Positions 1 through 12,795 of a stretch of DNA of 64,000 bases are shown here, one piece after another. Position numbers and translations under genes: made by a program. Within the stretch, counting starts at the first letter, position 1. Every line of letters begins with the position of its first letter. Source of the DNA: Erpobdella octoculata (Eukaryota; Annelida; Clitellata; Hirudinida; Erpobdellidae); contig OZ022239.1 in the NCBI GenBank assembly GCA_963978895.1, positions 38,492,330 to 38,556,329 on the forward strand, given 5' to 3'. The notes beneath the pieces were generated by a model, which saw only the letters and a list, made by a program, of their open reading frames with translations, had not been told where the DNA came from and ran no database searches.

Positions 1-720
1 CTTATTGGCCGGGGGCTGCCCAGCTTAAGACGGGCGGTAGTTGACCAGTGGGACTGCGAGGGTCCCTCCCACCATTGAAGACAACCCGTGGCGTCCAGCT
101 CTACGCCAATTGAGCAAAGACTTATAACCCGTAAACTGCTGTCTTCTTGTTTGTGCTCTCGCTATGAAGCGAGACTGGAGTGACATCTCCAAGGCGCAGG
201 CCTGGGCGAGGTGTGTGGAGGCCCTGCGCTGTCCAGACAACAGGGTCCCCTCTCGGCTTCGTCGACTGGGCCCAAGGATGTGCAGGCACCACGCTTGGAG
301 CCGACTTGGCTGCAGGAGTTGTCGGAAGGACATCATAGATGACGGTCGACCGCCTTAGGGACTCCGACTAAGGATTTTTCCTTGTGGTTGACTCCCGAAG
401 CCTTATCCAAGAATGGGTAAACCTGCAAGGCAGCAGCGGTTTGAAGTCAGGGGTTTCCTTCCTCTAGATGGGTTGCCCTCCCGGACTGACAAGCCCCATC
501 TGCCCGAAGGAACTGGTTTTGAGGCGCCAGTGGCCCGCCTTCGTCCCTTCTCCTGTCAGTTGTAGCAGTTCCGCCAGGCTTAGAAGTTAAACCACGCGAG
601 CAGGCCAGGAGCTGGATTTAGTTGTCAGAGGCTGTAAGAGACGCACACCATAAGGGAACACTTTATAGGCAGTGGGAGCTTATCCCTACTGCCACCCCCG
701 GCTATGACAGCCTTGCTATA
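1..720. repeat. GC-rich dispersed repeat, unrecognised
   Basis: This block is far richer in G and C than the AT-rich DNA that begins abruptly near 720, so it looks like inserted foreign-composition DNA. It starts before the window. Short open frames exist on both strands (25-336 minus, 164-358 plus) but neither resembles a family I know, and the block ends without a poly-A tail. I infer a repetitive element of unknown class; a SINE/LINE-like sequence is possible. Confidence 0.45.
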
Positions 721-1685
721 TTGTAAGAAAGTTGATTATTTATAAATATTAATATGATGTAGATGTGAATTTATTATGTTTATGTAACAGCTGATTGATA
801 CAATTTTTATAAAAATAAGTAATCAAAAAATTTTTTTTCAAAAACATTCATAATATTACAACCGACAACTAATAAAATAAATTGAGATTATTAACATCTT
901 GTGTTTATTAAGGTATTAAAAAACTTGATCCCTGCCGTAGTTTCATCCACAAACCTAGTTTCTGAGTTTCAAAACAAATAATGTTTTTATTCCGAATGTG
1001 GGACATTTTCCCCTGGACATTCACCCGACAGACCTCCCCTGTGGTAAGGCTTTTCTTCCCTGGTATAACGTTTTCTCTGACAGATGAAAATAAATATGAA
1101 AATAAATAATGTAGTAGTAAACTTTTATTAAAAACACCAAAATAATTTGAAAAGCAAAACAACGTTTGCTGGGTCAGTTAATAAAAATATAAATTAAAAA
1201 AATTGTTCAAAATTTTGGAGAAGTTGTATTTTAAATTTCTTTAGTTTTGAACGCGATTCTTTTCTTCAACGGTTTAAAGTTAATTGATGTCAAATTGAAT
1301 ACTAAATAAGTTGTTAATTTTCTTATAATTAAAATTTATAGTAAATTTTTTTTTTAAATACATTTTTGCAAAATAAACTAGAGCAAAAATAGCAAATCGC
1401 ACCCACGCACGCAATATTGACAGAAATAGCCCCGACAAAATGCGTATTGAAATTGTCTCGTGTAAACCCTCACTGTCGCAAAGATGCCCTGACATTGACA
1501 TTTGGTGCCAGCAAATCTTTGCCTGTGTAAACGCGCCTTAACAGTAAAGATACGAAAGTGAGAGGGGAAGATCGAAGACCAGACTTAGGAGGGATTTGTA
1601 TTAAGTTACTTAGGTAGAGTGGAGAAGGGCAATTTTTAATTTTGAACATTAGCAAGCAAATTTTAAAAATCACCGTGTATTTAAG
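721..1685. other. AT-rich intergenic DNA, no gene seen
   Basis: Only short random frames are present on either strand. No splice-bounded coding segment, TIR or tandem repeat is apparent. Confidence 0.5.
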
Positions 1686-1862
1686 CAGGGGCGGATTTAG
1701 GCATAGGCTGCAGCCTATGGGCGCCACAAAGCCAGGGGCGCTACAAGAAAAAAGAAAGATAAAGAAAGGAAAGAAAAATAAAAAAATAAAGTCATATAAA
1801 GATTTACTATTTTATGACTTCATTTTTTTCTTATGGCGCCCTCTTGGATCCTGGCCTCCAAA
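1686..1862. repeat. hAT-like MITE end (tentative)
   Basis: The segment opens with CAGGGGCGGATTTAGGC, which resembles hAT-type termini, and contains paired GGGCGCC-type blocks on either side of an A/T-rich core. The opposite end is not clearly matched, so this may be a decayed copy. Confidence 0.3.
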
Positions 1863-1924
1863 GACAAACACATATTATTCCATTTTTTACAGATTCAAAA
1901 TAGTTACACAAGTAAAGGAAAAAA

Positions 1925-2860
1925 CAAATGTTTCTACACAAACTTTTTTAAAATTTAATAATGTATTGTCATGAATATAATGAGAAACATTGAATCGGTG
2001 GATGTAAATGACAGCTGGATGTTATTCAAAAATAGCATGGAGGAGGTCATTCAAGAAATAATACCGATTAAGAAAAAATTTGTCAGGAAACAGCCATGGA
2101 TAACAAGGGAAGTCTTAAAAAAAAAGAAGAGCAAAAATCAAAGCATGGAAAAGGTTCCAAACACTTCGAAATGAAAATGAAATTGCAGCTGCAAGTAATA
2201 ATGAGACAGGCAAAGAAATAATACTGCAACAATTGCGCAACAAATATGTCAAGAGAAGAAACGAGACAAAAAAAAATCATTAGAAGGGCCGTAATTCATT
2301 ATGAAAAAAAACTGACAGATAATATAAAAAATGACAGCAAAAGTTTCTATGCGTATGTCCGAAGTAAGCAAAAAGAAAAGACCTAGTGGGGCCGTTAAAA
2401 AATGAGTTAGGGGAAGTTGTTGAAAACGATGAAGAGGTAGCTGAAATGTTAAATAATTATTTTTGAACGGTTTTTATAGAAGAAGACATAGAAAACATTC
2501 CTGTGAACATGTTTAAGGGAAAAATAGACGAGAAAATGACTGATGTGGTTATCACAAAAGAAAGCGTTGAAGGACACTTGAAGGACCTAAAAACAGATAA
2601 AAGTCCGGGTATCGATGCATTACATCCCATGTTTTTAAGAGAAGTAAGACACGAAATAAGCGATGTGTTAGCAGAAATAATGAACAGGTCCTTGAAAACT
2701 GGAGAAATTCCTCGTGATTGGAAAGATGCAATCATTGTACCACTCTTTAAAAAAGGTCGCAGATCTGAGGCAAGTAACTATCGTCCAGTAAGTCTCACGT
2801 GCATTATTTGAAAAGTCATGAAAAAAATCATTCAGCTTGAATTAATTAGTTTTATTTATT
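1925..2860 (+). mobile_element. CR1-type LINE fragment (linker and start of RT)
   Basis: Broken frames in the plus direction match the same LINE family as the copy at 17456-19295. 1971-2174 encodes the linker between endonuclease and reverse transcriptase (motif KQPWITREVLKKK). 2503-2811 encodes RT fingers with KTDKSPGIDALHP, DWKDAIIVPLFKKG and ASNYRPVSLTC. Frameshifts and stops lie between these pieces. The copy breaks off in the RT and runs into the (TTA)n array, so palm and thumb are missing. It is a dead fragment. Confidence 0.8.
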
Positions 2861-2883
2861 TATTATTATTATTTTTCATTTAT

Positions 2884-4085
<1,202 letters not shown>

Positions 4086-4155
4086 GGCCGGCCTGCGAAT
4101 ATACAAACAGCCTCGGAAACTTCCACTTGCATATTAATTAGTGTGCTATATATAG
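4086..4155. repeat. MULE left terminal inverted repeat
   Basis: Begins GGCCGGCCTGCGAATATAC and runs to the TGTGCTATATATAG block. It is the inverted counterpart of 10389-10457 with few differences. Confidence 0.85.
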
Positions 4156-5081
4156 AACAGCACTGGCTATGTTAATTCTGCACTAGTCGTCAATGGAAAT
4201 ACCAATCACGTGCTTAGTGTATTTTTGAAATGTTTACACTGCGCTCAACTGCTCTGCACTAAATTTTTTCTCCGAAACACTTGTCATTAAAGTTAAAGTT
4301 CACTAAAACTTGGGTTTTTAAATTTTGCAGACGACTCAAAACTATATTCGAGGGTCCCCAACAAAGAAGCCAAAGTATGGCTAAGAAATGAGTTATCTTG
4401 AACTTCTACTCATCTACTCATTCTACTCATTCTACTCTCTACTCTAATGGTTTACTGTTACTGTTTAAGCCACTAAGCTGACAGCCAAGCTACTGAAAAA
4501 TCTCTGCTTAAGGGTCACTTTCAACTTTTGAAGATAATTATATCCATAAACTTTTTCTTAAAATTATTTTTTTAGGTATGGACTCTAGTCTATATACACC
4601 ATTGATATATACTATCAATGATATACACAGTATTCTAGATGAGGTTTGACCATAATCAATCCAGTACCACTAGTAAACGCTTGAACCTTGCTTAGTTAAG
4701 TAGTTTTTTTAAATCCATCAACAGCTTCAAAATAATGCTTTGAAAGATTGGATTTCAACTTTATTTTGTAGTGGTTGTCACACTGAACCACTTTAAACCA
4801 TGTTATGTTAAATTTCATTCTGTAGCTATTCTATCTAAACCACTTGAAATCTTGTTATGCTATATTCTTGTTTTAAGCTAAACACATCTATAACCTGTTT
4901 AACACAGTAATAGTTATTTAAAGTTTTACTTTGAAATGAATCGATTTAGAAATGTTCCTAATTTCAAAGAAATTCTGAAGACATAGACAATGAAGCACTG
5001 CTTTATATTTCCTTGTCATAATTTTCAAAATGAAGATAGAAACAATATAACATTTATAAAACATTTAAAACAACTTATACC

Positions 5082-5400
5082 ACTCTCCTAAATACTTGAT
5101 ATGTAAACATGACAAATATGAGAAACTTTTAAATGACTATAAAAATGAGAACCCAATAAAAAACATTGCACAAAAAACAGTAAAGATTCAAAACAAAGTT
5201 ATTACACTAATAGAACTTATGCAATACTTGATATATATATATATATACACCACTCTCCTAAATACTTGATATGTAAGCATGACAAATATGACAAACTTTT
5301 AAATGACTATAAAAATGAGAACCCAATAAAAAAATTGCACAAAAAACAGTAAAGAACCAAAGAAAGTTATTACACTAATAGAACAACTTATGCAATATTG
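5082..5400 (+). repeat. Tandem duplication of a coding-like segment
   Basis: Two copies of a roughly 170-bp unit (about 5082 and 5252) and a third partial one after the TA array (5575-5700). In the first copy one plus frame stays open (contains [13 protein letters not shown]); the second copy is frameshifted. Its relation to the MULE that surrounds it is unknown. Confidence 0.55.
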
Positions 5401-5564
<164 letters not shown>

Positions 5565-5842
5565 CATGAAAAACATACGTAACTTTCAAATGACTATGGA
5601 ATTTAGAATTTTTTTTGAAACCAGTAAAGAACAAACACGCAAATAAAACCAATAATAGAACACTAATAGAACAATATTTTGTTTGCACAAAAAACAATAA
5701 AGAACACTAAAAGAAAAACAAAATGCTGCATCACTTTTTAAAATGAGTTTTTCCAAGTCCAATATTTCTATTTACACATTCAGACAAGTTATGACGAGCA
5801 GGTGCAAGCAGGCGTCTCCTTGGCATGCTGTAATCGTGAAGA

Positions 5843-6688
5843 TTATCGCGAAGAATTGCCAATTTTCTGGGACGGCCTGCCTGGTTCCCCTGGAGCACTT
5901 CCTCGCAACACTTTTCTTCGGCGAGCCAAGGCAGTTGATTGAATAGAAATTGTACTGCGTTTTGCTGAGGCGTTGCCACCTCCACAATATTTTCCCAGTG
6001 TGTGCAGTACACTCGCAGCAGCATTCGCAGTTGCCACTGTTTTTAAAGTTTTTATGGCAGAGCAAACAGCTGGAAAAAATTGCTCTCTGTTTCTTTTTCC
6101 ATGACTGAAAATGCGTTCCTCACACATCCTGTAGAATTCTTTTACAGCACTTTCATATTGCTCATCTGGAATTTGAAGGCCTGCAGATTCAAGGTTTGAG
6201 TTCTCATGATCTGGGATTGAGTTCTCATGATCTGGGATTGAGTTTTCACAATTAGAGAATGTATCAGGGGCTCCACGATGCAAGCTATCTAGCCATCCAT
6301 CAACAGGTCGATGTCCACAGGCAACCACAAACATTAATTCCCTAAGATCACTAGCATGGTAATTGTGACCAGCATGTGGTTGCATGGACAAGACATAGTA
6401 GATGTGCTTGCACATTTTGCCTGTACAGCCAGCAAAACATGTGCAGATGAATGTTGCTAGATTAACCACATAGCTTTCATTTTTATGTGGTTGAGACGAT
6501 GAAACCTCAAAAAAATCTTTTGAGGTTTGGGTAATAAGTTGGCCTTCATATTTTGGGAACCTTGCAGGTGGTCTCTGGAGACGATTTGAAGAAAAATCAA
6601 GAAGCCTTCTTTCGTAATAAGATGAAAACTTCCTGCTTACAAACTGAAGCATTTGAACCAGATTGAATGCTCTAGTTCGATGGAATAT
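5843..6688 (-). CDS. MULE transposase last exon with SWIM zinc finger
   Basis: The exon begins after a TTTTTTTAG acceptor at 6689-6690 and reads open to a stop just below 5843, about 280 residues. It contains the SWIM finger: CTCFAGC followed by GKMCKHIYYV, i.e. CxC...CxH. A repeated IPDHENS pair follows. In MULE proteins the SWIM finger lies after the catalytic core and is thought to bind DNA. The tail is rich in basic residues. It is preceded by the exon at 6964-7142. Confidence 0.75.
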   Translation of the reverse strand: MFHRTRAFNLVQMLQFVSRKFSSYYERRLLDFSSNRLQRPPARFPKYEGQLITQTSKDFFEVSSSQPHKNESYVVNLATFICTCFAGCTGKMCKHIYYVLSMQPHAGHNYHASDLRELMFVVACGHRPVDGWLDSLHRGAPDTFSNCENSIPDHENSIPDHENSNLESAGLQIPDEQYESAVKEFYRMCEERIFSHGKRNREQFFPAVCSAIKTLKTVATANAAASVLHTLGKYCGGGNASAKRSTISIQSTALARRRKVLRGSAPGEPGRPSQKIGNSSR

Positions 6689-6963
6689 CTAAAAAAAGAT
6701 ACTTTTATAAAAAATGACAATAATTTTTTTGCTGTTTTTGGTTAACTATAACGACTAGATGCAAATAATATAAAAAAATTATGCTTACTGAAACTGAACC
6801 AGTAAATTGAAATAAAAACATAAACATTAGCTTTAAAAGCATAGAAATTATGCGGCATGAATAAAAAAATTAACAGAAAATAAACTAATAAGCATTTCTT
6901 AACAAATATATTATAGTTACATCTACAGTCAAAAACTTGAGCACATTAAATGCAAGAAATTAA

Positions 6964-7142
6964 CCTGGTCCTTAAGAATGCGCATGGACGCTTCAACATA
7001 ATTGTTTGTGTTGTTTCCTCTCAGTTTGTTTCCACTTCTGAATGACGAACACCATCTCATTCTCCTTTCCCATAGATTTATCACATACTCAAGGAAGTTC
7101 GAATATTTGTTCACAAGTTGATCAACTCGCAGCTGTTCAAAC
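6964..7142 (-). CDS. MULE transposase exon (post-DDE region)
   Basis: A 179-nt exon between a TTGTTAG acceptor and a GTTAAT donor. The peptide includes INLWERRMRWCSSFR and NNTNNYVEASMRILKDQ. The 'TNNYVEAS' stretch corresponds to the conserved region of MULE transposases after the second catalytic residue (TNN.VE..). Phase and orientation agree with neighbouring exons. Confidence 0.7.
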
Positions 7143-7265
7143 CTAACAATTGACAAAAAATTGTGATTAATTTATTTAAATTGTTATAATAACCATAATA
7201 GTAAAGTTTTGCACTATGATAAATTTTAAAAACTTCAGAGCAGTGACTGATAAATAAATATAATT

Positions 7266-7370
7266 ATACTAGTGGGGTACCCAGTGTTGCCCGGGGTTTT
7301 TAAAGGTTTTTCTAATGCTTGTCTCTCTCGCTCCCACTTCTTTCCCCGCTCCTGGTCGCTTTCAACGTTT
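7266..7370 (-). repeat. Dispersed repeat family B fragment
   Basis: On the plus strand it begins ACTAGTGGGGTACCCAGTG and continues with Ctrich 'CGCTCC...GGTCGCTTTC' text. The same end and body recur at 35695, 42858-43482, 50859, 56371 and 56563. All copies end in an ACTAG/CTAGT motif, and most abut a simple-repeat array. It lies in an intron of the MULE gene. Confidence 0.7.
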
Positions 7371-7418
7371 GTATGTATGTATGTATGTATGTATGTATGT
7401 ATGTATGTATGTATGTAT
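7369..7418. repeat. (GTAT)n microsatellite
   Basis: About twelve GTAT units adjoining the family B fragment. Confidence 0.9.
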
Positions 7419-7512
7419 ATATTGCATTTCAACAATATCTATATGGTAATATTGTTTGTACTGTCAAGGCTGTTTAAAACTAATAATTAAACTGTATAAT
7501 TGTTTTCTTTAC

Positions 7513-7668
7513 TTTATAAGTAGTTCAGCCTCTGTTCCTGCAAACATTAATTTTTTTGTCCATGCAAAAAGAATTGGTCGATCTGAACGTTCAATTTTGT
7601 GAGAGCTAAGCAACAGCCATCGCCAAACTGCTTGCAAAATGTGAAACTGACAAAGATACTGCTCACAC
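7513..7668 (-). CDS. MULE transposase exon (CxxH region)
   Basis: Exon between TTTCCAG (acceptor, 7669-7670) and GTAAAG (donor). It encodes CEQYLCQFHILQAVWRW, matching the 'C.FH..QA..R' block that follows the second aspartate in MULE transposases (usually CxWH or CxFH). The exon stays open throughout. Confidence 0.75.
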
Positions 7669-7816
7669 CTGGAAATTGAAATGATTTTACTATATGTTTT
7701 TCTTACCTTTATTAATACAATAAAACAGAAAAAACCTACCAAATCTTACTCCCCATAATTAATTTCTGTTAGAAATGATTTATTAAACAAATTAAACAAA
7801 GTGATATAACACTTAC

Positions 7817-8003
7817 TGTGGCCAAGCATTCATAAGTGCTGCTTGTTCAGAGGTGCTATCGTCTGTCATAACAAACTCTGGCCCAACACTTTTACCACCA
7901 TTATAAAAACTGTCTTCTGGCAAGACTTTCTTCATTAGTGTGAACAAACTAGTCAAAATTTCTTTACTCTCAGAAGGTGTAATCCCTACAGCCAAAGGCA
8001 ATG
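7817..8003 (-). CDS. MULE transposase exon with catalytic aspartate
   Basis: Exon flanked by an ACTTTTAG acceptor and a perfect GTAAGT donor. It ends with PEFVMTDDSTSEQAALMNAWP; the 'TDD...E..A' text is the second catalytic aspartate block of the MULE DDE domain. Reading frame is intact. Confidence 0.8.
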
Positions 8004-8110
8004 CTAAAAGTAAAAACAAGCAAATCATTGTCATGCAACAGTAGCTTAATATTCATCTATAACATACTACTTGTGTTTTTTATAAAAAACTAGGATGAAT
8101 CTAAAGGTAC

Positions 8111-8970
8111 CTCCAGCTTTGCTGTGCGTCATCAGAAGAAAGATTCGAAAGCCATCACGGTCCATGCCACCAGACGAATCAACAAACATGAGTTCTCCAG
8201 ATTCTTTAATATATTTATGAACTCTTTTCATAAATGGTGTACATATTGCAAGAACTTTAGAACTCTGACAATCTTCTGATGCCACGCATACTTCACCAAA
8301 CTCATCATTTATCTTTTCAACAAATTCATTAAGTCTGTCATTATTTCCATGTTCTCCATATTCTTTTTTAAACAGTTTTGTGAAAACATAATGACAGTGA
8401 CGGTAGTCCATCTGATCGATCTGCCAGCTTTACTTCGAGTTGATCTTCATCAGCCAGATTGTCTTCAATTTCCATTTTTATATATTCTAACGCAGTGCTG
8501 GGGCTATGACCATCATGAAACAAACTCTCGAGTTTTGAATCCACTTCCAGTAGGACCCTTTGATGCCTTAAGACATCAGCAGCAAAAAGAGGATGATTGT
8601 GGGCCCACAGGAGAGTTATTTCACAGGGATATTGTGAGTCATAAACAATTGTTCGTGGTCGTTTCTGAGGAGGTCGTATCTTGACTCTCAAGCTGGTATT
8701 ACACCCGGTGTGTCTACGAACCCCTAACTAACCATTTCTAACATTATGTATACAATGCATAGTTCGGTTCAACAGAAGCTTTTTTCCAGAACACTTTTGG
8801 CTGTTTCGAATATTAAACTGCACTCTGCTCTTTTTATGAAATTCAGTCAACCAGGTATCAAATTCATTTTCATCTTTCAAGTTGACATGGAATGTGGATT
8901 CAAATGACAACTCTTCATGGCTGTTAAATGAAATGACTTTATATTGGAACTGAGCTTCGGTTGGAAGGAC
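8111..8970 (-). pseudogene. MULE transposase N-terminal exon, damaged
   Basis: A long exon begins after a TCTATTCAG acceptor at 8971-8973 and ends at a GTACCT donor. It covers the DNA-binding domain (HTGCNTSLRVKIR), ITLLWAHNHPLF and the first catalytic aspartate block (ELMFVDSSGGMDRDGF). Two lesions break it: an in-frame stop near 8727 and a frameshift near 8405, where the frame carrying EDNLADEDQLEVKLADRS must switch to that carrying YRHCHYVFTKLFKK. The gene as read here cannot give full-length protein, barring assembly errors. Confidence 0.7.
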
Positions 8971-9249
8971 CTGAATAGATAAAAACTTAACATTCAAATG
9001 CTATTGTTTCAAGTTATGATTAATTTCAATATCGATGAGCAAGAATAAATATACAGCACTTTACCATTTTTTATAAGATAAAAAACTTGCACATCTATTG
9101 TCTCTTGCTATTTACCCTGGCCTAAGGTCAAGAAAGAAAGGCAAAGAGGGAAAATGGTAAGGAGATAGTTATGTTGTGCATTTAACTATAACATGGCTGT
9201 TAATTTTGCCAGCCATACCAGTTTTCTAGGCCCTATTGTTGCTACTTAC

Positions 9250-9873
9250 CTTTGAAAGTGGTTCTGGGAAGTCCACATGTTTGATCTGAGCTTGCAGTTG
9301 CTCACTTGTACCATCAGCTGCTTCTGACTGGTGTGCCTGTAATATTGTTTATCACTGGTATCAACATTTTTAGTTGAGCTTGAAGACAAATTATTTCAAT
9401 TATTTCTATTAATTTTGTTACTACTTACCTTTGAAAGTGGTTCTGGGAAGTCCACTTGTTTGATCTGAGCTTGCAGTTGCTCACTTGTACCACCAGCTGC
9501 TTCTGACTGATGTGCCTGTAATATTGTTTATCATTGGTATCAACATTGTTAGTTGAGCTTGAAGACAAATTATTTCAATTATTTCTATTAATTTTGTTAC
9601 TACTTACCTTTGAAAGTGGTTCTGGGAAGTCCACTTGTTTGATCTGAGCTTGCAGTTGCTCACTTGTACCATCAGCTGCTTCTGACTGATGTGCCTGTAA
9701 TATTGTTTATCATTGGTATCAACATTGTTAGTTGAGCTTGAAGACAAATTATTTCAATTATTTCTATTAATTTTGTTACTACTTACCTTTGAAAGTGGTT
9801 CTGGGAAGTCCACTTGTTTGATCTGAGCTTGCAGTTGCTCACTTGTACCACCAGCTGCTTCTGACTGGTGTGC
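9250..9873 (-). CDS. Tandem array of four 87-nt exons in the MULE gene
   Basis: Four copies of a 179-bp unit each contain an 87-nt exon (9250-9336, 9429-9515, 9608-9694, 9787-9873) with its own TTACAG acceptor and GTAAGT donor. Because 87 is a multiple of three and all copies have one phase, any number can be spliced in. Each encodes a 29-residue module of the type containing SEQLQAQIKQVDFPEPLSK. The module has no function I recognise. Copies differ by one or two bases in the exons, so the amplification is recent. Confidence 0.75.
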
Positions 9874-9973
9874 CTGTAATATTGTTTATCACTGGTATCA
9901 GCATTTTTAGTTGAGCTTAATGACAAATTATATCAATAGGCGTCATAGGCTTGTTGTTATTGTTGATACTTAC

Positions 9974-10282
9974 TTTTGAAAGTGGTTCTGGGGAAAGAGT
10001 AGCAGCTGACACTTCAAAGTTAGGATCAACTTCTGGCTGACATGGCTGTGCAATATTGTGTATTATAAAATTAATTGTTGAGAGTATTTGACGCAAGAAA
10101 CTTATCAGCATTGGAACAGATATAATAACAATTATAATAACCGAAACACAAACCAACGGCTTTTTCTTTAACAGCTTCAATCGAAGACGATTTCGCACGT
10201 TTTTATTAATACTATTATAACTATTCATTTTTTTTAATCGAAGGCGAAGCAATGAAAAACAAAACCGAAACCACTCAAACAA
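9974..10282 (-). CDS. Probable first coding exon of the MULE gene
   Basis: An ATG at 10282 opens about 100 residues up to a GTAAGT donor at 9968-9973. The peptide has a basic stretch followed by a hydrophobic run (VCVSVIIIVIISVPMLISFL) like a membrane segment, then ends SPEPLSK, the same C-terminus as the tandem 29-residue module. It starts about 170 bp inside the right TIR. A membrane segment is odd for a transposase, so this may be a separate accessory protein or leader. Confidence 0.5.
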
Positions 10283-10313
10283 AAATTTTTGGCGGGTTTC
10301 GGGAAGCTCAGTC

Positions 10314-10457
10314 TAATATATAGCACACTCTAATTAGTATGCATGTGGAAGCGTTCACGACTTAAATTAGGTGAAACTTTCACTCAGTCTATATATAGCA
10401 CACTAATTAATATGCAAGTGGAAGTTTCCGAGGCGGATTGTATATTCGCGGCCGGCC
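10314..10457. repeat. MULE right terminal inverted repeat plus partial duplicate
   Basis: 10389-10457 is the inverse of the left TIR and ends GGCCGGCC. A second, diverged partial TIR copy (TATATAGCACACTCTAATTA) lies just inside at 10317-10345. Confidence 0.8.
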
Positions 10458-10838
10458 TTGCTTGCTTGTATGCAAAACTTAAAAGTGAAATTTAACTAAC
10501 TTTCCGTTATCCAATTAAGCTGAAAATTTTAATATATATTATTTTTAAAAAATTTTCTGAAATTTTTGTTTTACTTTTTAATTTGAAAAAAATTATCTAA
10601 GTTTTGAAAAAGCAATAATTCAAACGTTATTAAATTAATAAATAAATTTATAAAAAACTTTCACTAAAAAAGTTCTGCATTTAATGAAAAATCGCCGAAT
10701 CATAATAAATGTAATAAGGAATTTGTGAAAAAACCTGGAATTTATGGCTAACTTGTTTGTTTTTGGAGAAATACATGTGTATGAGATCAGAGTTGTTATA
10801 TTTTGCCAAACTGCACACTTTCTCAACATAATGACACT

Positions 10839-10973
10839 CAGTGGCGTGGCGAAGGGAGGCAGGGAGGGGCATCTGCTCCCGGGCGCCAGGGTTTGGGGCG
10901 CAAAAAAGCAAAAGAAAAGACAACAATTTTTATACCTTGCCCCCGGGCGCCAGATACTCTCGCTACGCCACTG
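10839..10973. mobile_element. hAT-type MITE, 135 bp
   Basis: Starts CAGTGGCGTGGCGA and ends TCGCTACGCCACTG (inverted). It is flanked by a perfect 8-bp duplication ATGACACT (10831-10838 and 10974-10981). TIR wording and 8-bp duplications are hallmarks of hAT transposons. No coding capacity. The interior is GC-rich. Confidence 0.9.
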
Positions 10974-11049
10974 ATGACACTACACGATCCGACCCAAATA
11001 TATTTTAAATATGGTTGTTTTAATAACATGGATTTGTGATTTTTTAATT

Positions 11050-11479
11050 GCAACTAATTAAACACAATTGAAATTAACTTATTATTGCATAAAATGTTTT
11101 TTAGGTGCTAGGTTAACCCGTTTAGGTCCAAAACTTTATTAATTAGATTTCTATTATTTTTTTTTGTTATTTCTAAGTTACTTGCTTATGTTTTAACAGA
11201 TTTATTTTTAATTATTTTTTATTTGAAAGAAAACTTTGAAAATTCACTATGCTCGTTTTTCGAACGGTGGTCGTATAGACTACTGAAAACAACAAAATGT
11301 TTAAAAGTCAATTTTTTTTGTTCTCAACGCAAACAATTATAATATAAATTTTAGGCTATAAACAGAAAAGCTAAAAACACATTTCTGACTTTATCAGTAA
11401 CACAGTTCAATAAAATCCAAAATTTTAACATTCAATAAATCAGTCAAGCAGTTCATGATAGTCGTTTCAGAACCGGGAT
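11050..11479. other. AT-rich DNA, nothing recognised
   Basis: No coding segment, repeat or TIR is visible. Confidence 0.4.
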
Positions 11480-12140
11480 GTGCGGAAAGCACCAAAACAA
11501 TTCCGATGAAGTCGTTTGCCGCACTTGGCCCACATGTACAGTGTTTTGCCATAATTTTCCAGCTTGTAGCGACCTACTGTTTTCACCTTTTCCAGATCAT
11601 GACCATGGCCAGTTGCTGAATCTTCCCTATCGTTTTGTTTCTTCAACCGTGCATGAATTCATTTCATCGGTATAAAACAACCTAAACAGCCTATATGGGG
11701 TTTTTCAAGCAAAGCACCATTGGGTGTTTCAAACTCGTTATATATAGACTGTTTTAAAAGTGGCTATTCAAATGACTCTTTTTGGTCCAAGTGCATTTCA
11801 ATCGTTTTTGGCGTTTTGGTTGCCGCGGCATTGAACTGACCGTATTTGCGACCTACATTTCTTCACCCAAAGAACAGACGCAGTCTAATCTCATCCCATC
11901 ATTAGTATAATCAACTTCTACCTTCCCGGATATTACAAAGAATAACATTTCTTCTTCATTTGCTTATTCATCAGTCACGTGTTATGATGCGCCGGGCGGA
12001 AGAATGACAAGTATGTCAACCTCAATGCTATCATCATCATCAAGAATTAGTTACATAGCTTCTTTCAACGTGAAAAAACGTTCTGTTTGACGCCTCTCAT
12101 TTTTAAACTTTACAAACATTTCATTCGAAGAATGAAATTT
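11480..12140 (-). pseudogene. Degenerate piggyBac-like transposase remnant
   Basis: Broken minus frames resemble the two ends of a piggyBac-type transposase. Near 12050 the peptide ILDDDDSIEVDILVILPPG followed by HVTDE resembles the acidic N-terminus of this family. Near 11500 the peptide MWAKCGKRLHRNCFGAF resembles the C-terminal Cys/His finger (C..C...LH..CF..F). The catalytic middle is missing and there are several stops. Identification rests on these short matches only. Confidence 0.4.
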
Positions 12141-12602
12141 GCAAAAAACACTATCACCAATTCAACCACTGCACACCTATAAGCTGAATAAGCTAGTTTC
12201 GACTCGTTCGCATACAGTACTCTATACGCCCAACGATCGTAGAACGAGCATGACTCATACATGTTCAGATTGTGGGTTAGTGTAAACACAATAAAATTTA
12301 ATTAACGTTGCTGTTTACTTTTGAGTACATCCTCTTTCGATATTTCAAACTTTTGTTATGATAACTCTCATGAAATTAGCATAATAAATTTTTAAAGTAA
12401 TATCGGTCGAAAACCTTGAAAATGCTCATATTCTAATCCAGATTAAACTACTTAATACGAATAAAAAAATTATTTAAAAAATTTTATACACGTGTATTGA
12501 AGCTTTCTTAACATAAAAAAAAACTTTTAACAGAAAAAAAATTACAACTTAATTTTATGCAACGCCAAAAATAAGTGTGTTCGTAAAACGTACTATGGTC
12601 TA
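12141..12602. other. AT-rich DNA, nothing recognised
   Basis: No coding segment or structured repeat is seen. Confidence 0.4.
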
Positions 12603-12795
12603 AAACGGGTTAGCTGAGTTGGTAGAGTGTTATCCTTAAATGTGAGAGCTTCACGGATCGACTCCCACTCACTGCCTAGTACCTCTTGTAAACGGAAATC
12701 TTAGTGGGTAAAATCGTTCTCTCCGTGGGGCATGAACAGCGCCTTTGAACTCTGGAAAAGGCGCTATATAAACTATCAAAAACAACCCGATCGAC
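12603..12795 (+). mobile_element. tRNA-derived SINE
   Basis: A tRNA-like head has an A-box-like TAGCTGAGTTGGTAGAG and a B-box-like GGATCGACTCC, the RNA polymerase III promoter parts. The body ends AAAAGGCGCTATATAAACT, a 3' wording common to many animal SINEs, followed by an A-rich tail. The cloverleaf is not intact, so it is not a tRNA gene. Confidence 0.75.
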
